Assembly (NCBI GenBank): GCA_013003805.1
Contig: JABDII010000568.1
Location: forward strand, 1-5,341
Direction of reading: 5' to 3'
Length of the DNA: 5,341 nucleotides
Origin: Gemmatimonadales bacterium
Lineage (GTDB): Bacteria > Gemmatimonadota > Gemmatimonadetes > Gemmatimonadales > GWC2-71-9
Shown here one piece after another: positions 1 to 5,341 of this stretch (positions are counted from its first letter, which is position 1; each line of letters opens with the position of its first letter). Made by a program: the position numbers and the translations under genes. The notes below the pieces were generated by a model, which was given only the letters and a program-made list of their open reading frames with translations, ran no database searches and was not told the DNA's origin.

Positions 1-21
1 CGAGCGGCCACCACCTCCACC

Positions 22-40
22 CACGGTAGGGTAGCCCGTG
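22..40. repeat. Short inverted repeat in the leader of the GH2 gene
   Basis: CACGG at 22-26 is mirrored by CCGTG at 36-40, with 9 bases between the arms, about 40 bases upstream of the GH2 start codon. The spacer carries the tandem TAG-containing motif GGTAGGGTAG (25-34). The position would suit an operator or the hairpin of an upstream terminator, but the arms are only 5 bp, there is no following T-run, and such repeats arise often by chance in GC-rich DNA. I recognise no known regulator site here. Confidence 0.2.
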
Positions 41-53
41 CGCCTGTCGCACC

Positions 54-59
54 GAGGAG
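54..59 (+). promoter_or_regulatory. Purine-rich GAGGAG, distant Shine-Dalgarno candidate
   Basis: GAGGAG is the only good anti-16S match upstream of the GH2 gene. It ends 19 bases before the ATG at 79, well beyond the usual 5-10 base spacing, and the bases just before the ATG are pyrimidine-rich (ending CTTT). No in-frame ATG, GTG or TTG lies upstream of 79 that it could serve better. Either this gene has a long spacer or its translation does not rely on a strong Shine-Dalgarno. No convincing -35/-10 pair is visible in bases 1-78. Confidence 0.3.
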
Positions 60-78
60 ACCCTGCCAGTCGTCCTTT

Positions 79-2682
79 ATGAAGAGACGCGACTTCGTGA
101 AGCATGCGACCGCGGCGGGCGTTGCTCTGGCGGTCCACCCGGCGCTGCCACCGCCCCTGCTGTCGGGGCTCCGACAAGGCTCGTCCCACGTGGACTTCAA
201 TCCCGGGTGGCGGTTCCTCCTAGGCGATGTCGACGGCGCCCACCGCGGCTCGTTCAACGACGGTGCGTGGAACGCGGCGACGCTTCCCCACACGGCACGC
301 ATCGAGAGCCTCGTGACGGGCGAACCGGGCAGCGACACCTACCAGTGGCAGGGGACCTGCTGGTACCGCAAGCGTTTCCTCGTGAGCCGGGAGAGCGCGG
401 GGCGCAAGCTGTTTCTGAAGTTTGACGGCGCCATGAACGTGGCCGATGTCTGGCTCAACGGAGATTACCTGGGTCGACACCTGGGAGGCTGGCTGCCCTT
501 CGGCTTCGACATTTCGAGCCGGGTCGTCTCGGGCGAGGAGAACCTCCTCGCCGTCCGCCTCGACAACCGCGACAACCCGGTGACCGGCCCGAAACCGCTC
601 CCAGAGCTCGATTTCAATCCGTACCACGGCCTGTACCGGAACGTCCACTTGATCCTGAAGGACCCGCTCCACATCACCGACCCCATCATGGCGGATAAAC
701 CGGCCAGCGGCGGTGTCTTCGTGACCTATCCGGACGTATCCCCCGAGGCGGCCACGGTGCGTGTGCAGGTCCATGTACGGAACGACGGCCCAGGTCCCCG
801 CGGGTTCCGGGTGCGGGCGCTGCTCGTGAGCGGGGAGCAGCGGGTCGTGGCCGAGGCGTTCTCCGATTTGGTGCGCCTGGACAGCGGTGAGGACCGGGAG
901 GTGCTCCAGGATCTCCCGGTGCTCTCACCGGGGCTCTGGAGTCCGGCGAGACCCGATCTTTACATGCTGCACACCGAGATCATCGAAGACGGAATGGTCG
1001 TCGACGAGCAGGCCACCCGCATCGGGATCCGGCGCATCGAGATTTCGGCGGAGGGCTTCCGGATCAACGGAGAGGGGATGTTCCTCAGGGGAACGAACCG
1101 GCACCAGGAGTACCCGTACGTGGGGTATGCGCTCTCCGATGCGGCCCAGTATAGGGACGCCAGGAAGATCAAGAACGCCGGGTTCGACTACGTCCGGCTG
1201 TCGCACTACGCGCACGCCCCCGCGTTCATGGACGCCTGCGACGAACTCGGCATCGTCGTCATGGACTGCATCCCCGGCTGGCAATTCTTCAACCGGGATG
1301 ACCCCGCATTCACCGAGATCCAGTACCAGAACTGCCGCCGCCTCCTCCGGCGGGACCGCAACCATCCGTGCGTCATCCTGTGGGAGGTTTCGCTCAACGA
1401 GAGCGCCATGCCCGACGAGTTCATCCGCACCACGCACGCCATCGCGCACGAGGAGTATCCGGGTGACCAGTGCTACACCTGCGGCTGGACGGAGGGCTAC
1501 GACGTGTTCATCCAGGCCCGGCAGCATGGCGGGTGTCGGGACGTTACCGATCGTCCCTGCGTGGTCAGCGAGTACGGCGACTGGGAATACTACGCCCAGA
1601 ATGCCGGGCTCGAGCAGGAGGCCTGGGCCGACCTGGCGCCGGATGAGGCCAACAGCCGACAACTGCGCTGGCACGGTGAGGCCGCCCTCCTGCAGCAGGC
1701 GACCAACTTTCAGGAAGCACACAACGACAATCGCAAGACCATCGCGTTCGCCGATGGCCTGTGGGTGATGTTTGATTACAACCGGGGCTACGCTCCGGAC
1801 ATCGAGTCCTCCGGCTCGATGGACCTCTTTCGGCTCCCCAAGCTCTCGTACTGGTTCTTCCGAAGCCAGCGCCCCGCGGATGAAGACCTGCGCAATGCGG
1901 AGTCGGGGCCCATGGTGTTCATCGCCAACTCCTGGACACCCGACTCGAACCCGAACGTTCGGGTCTTCAGTAACTGCGACGAAGTGGCTCTCCACCTCGA
2001 CGGCAAGTTGGTCGAGCGGCGACGGCCCGACTCGGATCGGATCTCGATGCACCTCGCGCATCCACCGTTCACGTTTGACCTCGGCCGCTTCCGCCCGGGG
2101 ACTTTGGAAGCGATAGGCTACATCGACGGACGAGAGACGGTTAGGCATGCGGTGCGGACGCCGGGATCGGTGGAGCGGATGGATCTCTGGCTGGACGAAG
2201 GTGGGCGTCCCTTTGCCCTGGACGGCAAGGACGTCGCGTTCTTGCGGGCGGAACTCCGGGATTCCCTCGGGACCACCGTCCCCGATGCATGGGAGAACGT
2301 GTTCTTCGGTGGTACCGGCGACGTGACGCTGGTGGGCGCGAACCCGTTCTCGTCCGAAGCGGGCATCGCCAACATTCTGGTCCAGTCGGAGGCCAGGAGG
2401 CCACGAGGTGCGGTGTACGCTCTGTGCGTGGTCCGCGACGGAGAGCGTGTACGCGTGTTGACCGCGGCCAGCTCCGTCGGTAGCGACGTGGAGACGAGCG
2501 AAGTTCACGTGACGACCGACGGGAGCGATCCCGGAGCCGAAGCAATTCGGTATGAAGAGCCGTTCGTAGCAGCTGGGCGGGTACGGGCGGCACTGTTTGT
2601 GGCGGGCAGACGCATCGTCATGGCCGACACCGACGCGCCCAAGTTCAGGATCGCCGGGAGCACGGCTCCCCTACTCCCTTAG
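79..2682 (+). CDS. Tat-exported glycoside hydrolase family 2 protein (beta-galactosidase type, substrate unknown)
   Basis: Retaining glycosidase of family GH2, predicted to cleave terminal beta-linked sugars outside the cytoplasm. Residues 2-8 read KRRDFVK, a twin-arginine motif, followed by an alanine-rich hydrophobic stretch to about 30, so export by Tat is likely. Order of domains: jelly-roll sugar-binding domain (about 35-195, with WLNGDYLGRHLGGWLPFGF typical of GH2), Ig-like domain (about 210-320), TIM barrel (about 320-600), a beta domain resembling DUF4982 (about 610-690), another Ig-like GH2 C-terminal domain (about 698-800), then a chitobiase-C-like module (about 805-855, core VHVTTDGSDP). 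Catalytic acid/base is E441 in WEVSLNES and the nucleophile is E498 in VVSEYGDW; RDRNHP (425-430) and GTNRHQ (338-343) are further GH2 hallmarks. The start is fixed by the Tat motif and by the lack of another in-frame start codon. Galactosidase, glucuronidase or another activity cannot be separated by eye. It is followed after 17 bases by a sugar symporter, probably in one operon. Confidence 0.93.
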   Translation: MKRRDFVKHATAAGVALAVHPALPPPLLSGLRQGSSHVDFNPGWRFLLGDVDGAHRGSFNDGAWNAATLPHTARIESLVTGEPGSDTYQWQGTCWYRKRFLVSRESAGRKLFLKFDGAMNVADVWLNGDYLGRHLGGWLPFGFDISSRVVSGEENLLAVRLDNRDNPVTGPKPLPELDFNPYHGLYRNVHLILKDPLHITDPIMADKPASGGVFVTYPDVSPEAATVRVQVHVRNDGPGPRGFRVRALLVSGEQRVVAEAFSDLVRLDSGEDREVLQDLPVLSPGLWSPARPDLYMLHTEIIEDGMVVDEQATRIGIRRIEISAEGFRINGEGMFLRGTNRHQEYPYVGYALSDAAQYRDARKIKNAGFDYVRLSHYAHAPAFMDACDELGIVVMDCIPGWQFFNRDDPAFTEIQYQNCRRLLRRDRNHPCVILWEVSLNESAMPDEFIRTTHAIAHEEYPGDQCYTCGWTEGYDVFIQARQHGGCRDVTDRPCVVSEYGDWEYYAQNAGLEQEAWADLAPDEANSRQLRWHGEAALLQQATNFQEAHNDNRKTIAFADGLWVMFDYNRGYAPDIESSGSMDLFRLPKLSYWFFRSQRPADEDLRNAESGPMVFIANSWTPDSNPNVRVFSNCDEVALHLDGKLVERRRPDSDRISMHLAHPPFTFDLGRFRPGTLEAIGYIDGRETVRHAVRTPGSVERMDLWLDEGGRPFALDGKDVAFLRAELRDSLGTTVPDAWENVFFGGTGDVTLVGANPFSSEAGIANILVQSEARRPRGAVYALCVVRDGERVRVLTAASSVGSDVETSEVHVTTDGSDPGAEAIRYEEPFVAAGRVRAALFVAGRRIVMADTDAPKFRIAGSTAPLLP

Positions 2683-2699
2683 CCCGATGAGCTGACAGC

Positions 2700-4229
2700 A
2701 TGCAACTCGCCTGGTTCGACGTCGTCGCGTTCGTCCTTTTCATTGCCTTCGTCATCGGCGTTTCGCTCTACGCGTCGCGCAAGGAGGACACCGGAGAGGA
2801 TTACTTCCTTGCCGGACGCAGGCTCACCTGGTGGCTGATCGGCTTCTCTCTCATCGCGTCGAATATCTCAACAGAACACTTCGTCGGTCAGGCAGGACGC
2901 GGGTTCGAGATCGGCCTGGCCATCGCCAGCTACGAGTGGATGGCCGCGGTGACGCTGATCATCGTCGCCTTCTTCTTCCTGCCCCATTTCCTGCGGTCCG
3001 GCATCTACACCATGCCGGAGTTCCTCGAGTACCGGTTCGACGTCACGGCGCGGACCATCATGGCGACGTTCATGATGCTGGCGTACGTGTTCGTGGCCCT
3101 GGCCACGGTGCTCTACTCCGGTGCGCTCGCTCTGGAGGCGGTGTTCGGCATCGACACGCTCCTGGGCATCTGGGCCATCGGTATTCTCGCCGGGCTGTAC
3201 ACGGTCTACGGCGGGCTCAAGGCAGTGGTGTGGAGCGATCTCATCCAGGGGGTGTCGCTGATCCTTGGTGGCGTCTTGGTGACGGTCCTAGGCTTCCAGG
3301 CTGTGGGGGGCGTCGGCGCCTTCTTCGAGCTCGGCCAGGACAAGCTCCACACGGTTCTCCCCTGGAACCACCCCGAGATGCCGTGGGTGGCGGTCTTCAT
3401 CGGCGGGCTGTGGATACCGAACCTGTTCTACTGGGGCATGAACCAGTTCATCACGCAGCGCACGCTGGGTGCTCGGAGCCTCAAGGACGGGCAGCGCGGC
3501 ATCGTCTTGGCCGCGACACTCAAGCTCGTCATCCCCTTCATCATCGTCTTCCCGGGTATCATGGCGGCGGAACTCTATGGCGACGCCATCACCAACCCCG
3601 ACCAGGCCTACCCGGTGATGATCCGGGAGATTCTACCGGTCGGGCTCACCGGGATCATGTTCGCCGCCCTGTTCGGCGCCGTGATGAGCAGCCTGGACTC
3701 GATGCTCAACTCGGCGGCCACGATCTTCACCGTCGACATCTACCAGAGACACGTCAAAAAGGGCGCCGCCCCATCGGCCCAGCTCGTCAAGATCGGGCGC
3801 ATCGCCACGGGTACTCTCGTCGTGGTCGGTTGCCTCTGGGCACCCCTGGTCGCCCGCGCCGGGAGCGTCTTCCAGTACATCCAGATGTTCTGGGGTTTCA
3901 TCTCGCCGGGGATCGTGGCGTGCTTCTTCTTCGGCCTGTTCTGGAAGAAGACGCCGCCCATGGCGGCCTCGTGGGCGATGCTGCTCGGGATCCCGGTCTA
4001 CGGGCTCTTGCTCTGGAGCCTTCCGGACGTGGCGTTTCTCCACCACATGATGATCACCTTCTTGGTGCTGGCGCTCTTCATGACCGTCCTGACGCTCTGG
4101 CGCCCGCTTGCTACTCCAGCGGTCATGCCTGACGCGCCCGCCATCGACCTGACGCCGAGTCGCGGTGCGAAGGTCGGCGGCGTGCTGGTGGTCGTTGCCA
4201 CTGCCGCGCTGTACGTGCTGTTTTGGTGA
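2700..4229 (+). CDS. Sodium/solute symporter (SSS family), SGLT-type Na+/sugar cotransporter
   Basis: Inner-membrane Na+-coupled sugar importer of the SSS family with the LeuT fold; about 14 membrane helices can be traced from 4-26 to 489-508, and 509 residues is close to family length. It aligns almost without gaps to Vibrio vSGLT as I recall that sequence: DYFLAGR (34-40), ASNISTEHF (53-61), IASYEW (75-80), YGGLKAVVWSD (170-180), NLFYWGMNQ (241-249), MSSLDSMLNSAATIF (329-343) and FQYIQ (391-395). Sugar-site equivalents kept are N55, E79, N241, Y244 (inner gate), K275 and Q395; Na+-site equivalents kept are I56, A327, S330 and S331, plus D180. Changes from vSGLT are H60 (Gln there, but His in human SGLT1), Q64 (Met) and A82 (Ser). 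The N-terminus matches vSGLT-type starts, so ATG 2700 is sound although its Shine-Dalgarno is poor. It lies 17 bases after the GH2 gene, suggesting cotranscription and uptake of the released sugar. The exact sugar is not determinable. Confidence 0.94.
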   Translation: MQLAWFDVVAFVLFIAFVIGVSLYASRKEDTGEDYFLAGRRLTWWLIGFSLIASNISTEHFVGQAGRGFEIGLAIASYEWMAAVTLIIVAFFFLPHFLRSGIYTMPEFLEYRFDVTARTIMATFMMLAYVFVALATVLYSGALALEAVFGIDTLLGIWAIGILAGLYTVYGGLKAVVWSDLIQGVSLILGGVLVTVLGFQAVGGVGAFFELGQDKLHTVLPWNHPEMPWVAVFIGGLWIPNLFYWGMNQFITQRTLGARSLKDGQRGIVLAATLKLVIPFIIVFPGIMAAELYGDAITNPDQAYPVMIREILPVGLTGIMFAALFGAVMSSLDSMLNSAATIFTVDIYQRHVKKGAAPSAQLVKIGRIATGTLVVVGCLWAPLVARAGSVFQYIQMFWGFISPGIVACFFFGLFWKKTPPMAASWAMLLGIPVYGLLLWSLPDVAFLHHMMITFLVLALFMTVLTLWRPLATPAVMPDAPAIDLTPSRGAKVGGVLVVVATAALYVLFW

Positions 4230-4269
4230 TCTCCGGCAACGCGTAAGGGGGTTTCGGGCACCTGCCGCA

Positions 4270-4282
4270 CTCGCAGCGCGAG
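4270..4282. terminator. Weak hairpin between the convergent genes
   Basis: CTCGC (4270-4274) and GCGAG (4278-4282) pair around a 3-base AGC loop inside the 68-base gap separating the symporter stop from the stop of the minus-strand gene. Being symmetric, it could act on both strands, as expected between convergent genes. The stem is only 5 bp and no T-run follows on either strand, so it is not a canonical intrinsic terminator. Rho-dependent termination or read-through are equally possible. Confidence 0.22.
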
Positions 4283-4297
4283 ATCACGCAACCGGGG

Positions 4298-5341
4298 TCA
4301 TCGGGCCGCTACCCACACCAGAAACGCCCCTCCCGGCACGCGCACTTCGTGTGCGCCTCCGTCGAGGCGTGCGAACTCTCCACCCACCCCGTCGAGGTTC
4401 ACGTTCTCACGGTCGCCAACCTGCCGCCAGAGGCCGTCGGGAAGCTCGAAGCGGAACACGCCTTCGTCCTCGCCGCTGTTGGCCAGGACCAGGACCCGCT
4501 CGCCGACGACGTACCCCAGGAGCGTCGGGGCGTCCGGAGTGATCCAGCGGTAGTGTCCCTCCGGCGCGTCGGCCACGCGGAAGACCTCGCCGTGCTCGGA
4601 CATGCGGAGCGTCAGGAGTCCTCGCCAGTAGTCCCGCATCGCGGCGTGATCCGAGCCAGGGGCAAGGCTGCTCCAGAGAAAACGGTTCGGCGCCCGGAGG
4701 TTGTAGGTGTCGTCCCGGCCCTTGAACCGGATCGTGCCGCCGGCCGCTTCCACCTCGAATTCCTCTTCCGGTGCCAGCCCCTTGGAGCGGAGCATCTCGG
4801 TGCCCCCGTGGATCACGACCGGCCCGGCCGAAGTGAGCAGCAGACCAGCTGCAATCCGCATGGCGCCCAGGTCGACACCGCCGAGCCCGTTGTGATCGTT
4901 CACGGCGTATCGATCGGCCAGGGCCCAGTTGTCGTGGATGTCCAGGTAGGAGATCCCGTTCGTGGTGCGCGGCTCTTCATCGTAGTCGTTGGGGAGTGCC
5001 AGCATGACGGCGTCCCGGGCTGAGCCGTCGCCGCCTGCCCACCCGAGGTCGTTCACGTCGAACGGGCTGCCCTTCATGGCATTGCGCGCGTCGTCCTGGA
5101 AGAACGTGATTGGCGCGTCGGCCTTGTACCACGCCCAGTCGGGGTTGGCCTGCACGTCCGGGTCGCTCGGCGCGATCCACGCCTCCCCATAGATGATGAG
5201 ATCCTCCGGAAGCTCTTGCTTGACTCGGCGCAGCGTCTGCTCGTCTATCTGTCCCGCGAAGTCGATGCGGAAGCCGTCCACCCCCAGCGCCTCGACCCAG
5301 TGCCGCAGCTGGTCGACGATCCAGCGCTGCACCATGGGTCG
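4298..5341 (-). CDS. GH13 pullulanase-like alpha-1,6-glucan debranching enzyme, C-terminal part (5' end outside window)
   Basis: Partial gene: the frame stays open through base 5341, so the N-terminus, any signal peptide and conserved region I of the barrel are not visible. The 347 visible residues begin inside the TIM barrel; the Met at 5333-5335 is internal, within the RPMVQRWIVDQLRHWVE segment that precedes region II. Counting from the window edge, region II is DGFRID (22-27, nucleophile D27), region III is IIYGEAW (49-55, acid/base E53) and region IV is YLDIHDN (132-138, stabiliser D137), so the machinery is intact. FFQDDARNAMKG (80-91), HGGTEMLRSKG (178-188) and DTYNLRAPNRFLW (211-223) resemble type I pullulanases (pulA/amyX, GH13_14). 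A beta-sandwich C-terminal domain fills about 260-346. It would hydrolyse alpha-1,6 branches in pullulan, glycogen or starch dextrins. Region II (FRIDF rather than the usual FRFDL) and GEAW (usually GEPW or GEGW) deviate, so another GH13 debranching subfamily is possible. It converges on the symporter gene and is a separate transcription unit. Confidence 0.82.
   Translation of the reverse strand, partial: RPMVQRWIVDQLRHWVEALGVDGFRIDFAGQIDEQTLRRVKQELPEDLIIYGEAWIAPSDPDVQANPDWAWYKADAPITFFQDDARNAMKGSPFDVNDLGWAGGDGSARDAVMLALPNDYDEEPRTTNGISYLDIHDNWALADRYAVNDHNGLGGVDLGAMRIAAGLLLTSAGPVVIHGGTEMLRSKGLAPEEEFEVEAAGGTIRFKGRDDTYNLRAPNRFLWSSLAPGSDHAAMRDYWRGLLTLRMSEHGEVFRVADAPEGHYRWITPDAPTLLGYVVGERVLVLANSGEDEGVFRFELPDGLWRQVGDRENVNLDGVGGEFARLDGGAHEVRVPGGAFLVWVAAR

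Noticed and set aside
1..34. Possible tail of an upstream plus-strand gene (frames ending in TAG at 27-29 or 32-34)
   Set aside because: Only 8 to 10 codons would be visible and neither frame gives a recognisable sequence; stops this close to the edge are expected by chance.
1..78. N-terminal extension of the GH2 protein, since this frame has no stop back to base 1
   Set aside because: No in-frame ATG, GTG or TTG occurs in 1-78, and the Tat motif directly follows the Met at 79, so that start is preferred.
887..1768. A 293-codon plus-strand frame inside the GH2 gene
   Set aside because: It is a +1/+2 shadow with a composition dominated by Arg, Ser, Thr and Pro and no recognisable motif. The true frame carries both catalytic glutamates.
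925..2508. A 527-codon open frame on the minus strand, antisense to the GH2 gene
   Set aside because: It lies wholly opposite a gene with intact GH2 catalytic motifs. Its translation has no recognisable domain, and its length is explained by the scarcity of stop codons opposite GC-rich coding sequence.
2831..4132. A 433-codon plus-strand frame inside the symporter gene
   Set aside because: Its translation is Arg/His/Gly-rich with no membrane segments, whereas the overlapping frame is a clear SSS transporter.
4349..5023. A 224-codon plus-strand frame opposite the pullulanase-like gene
   Set aside because: It is an antisense shadow of a gene with intact GH13 regions II-IV and shows no domain of its own.
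4298..5335. Treating the Met at 5333-5335 as the true start of the pullulanase-like gene
   Set aside because: The frame continues upstream to the window edge, and the protein would begin in mid-barrel just before region II, lacking region I. It is a gene cut by the window, not a short enzyme.

Overview
The window is GC-rich bacterial DNA holding two complete genes on the plus strand and the 3' part of a third gene on the minus strand. All three encode carbohydrate-handling proteins. Codon use looks uniform throughout. There is no transposase, tRNA, rRNA, CRISPR array or obvious recombination scar. The first protein begins with a twin-arginine (Tat) signal, its catalytic domain resembles GH2 enzymes common in Bacteroidota-like polysaccharide degraders, and the transporter belongs to the vSGLT/SGLT branch. 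These traits fit a high-GC, Gram-negative, glycan-degrading heterotroph (for example Gemmatimonadota, Rhodothermota or a relative). The phylum is a guess and cannot be fixed from this sequence.

Layout: bases 1-78 are a short leader with no identifiable gene, a small inverted repeat and a purine-rich GAGGAG. Bases 79-2682 (+) encode an 867-residue Tat-exported glycoside hydrolase of family 2. It has both catalytic glutamates and a chitobiase-like C-terminal module. After 17 bases, 2700-4229 (+) encodes a 509-residue sodium/solute symporter very similar in layout to the Vibrio sugar transporter vSGLT. A 68-base gap separates this pair from a convergent gene, 4298-5341 (-). That gene encodes the C-terminal 347 residues of a GH13 pullulanase-like debranching enzyme, whose 5' end lies beyond the window.

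Functional picture (inference): the GH2 enzyme releases a monosaccharide from a beta-linked glycan or glycoside outside the cytoplasm, and the adjacent Na+-coupled symporter imports it. The two look like a two-gene operon. The convergent pullulanase-like gene acts on alpha-1,6 branches of starch, glycogen or pullulan and must be transcribed separately, so any link to the pair is only thematic. I see no evidence for a radically new system. The points most worth a second look are the substitutions in the symporter's sugar pocket, the unusual signatures and C-terminal module of the GH2 enzyme, and the tight hydrolase-symporter pairing.
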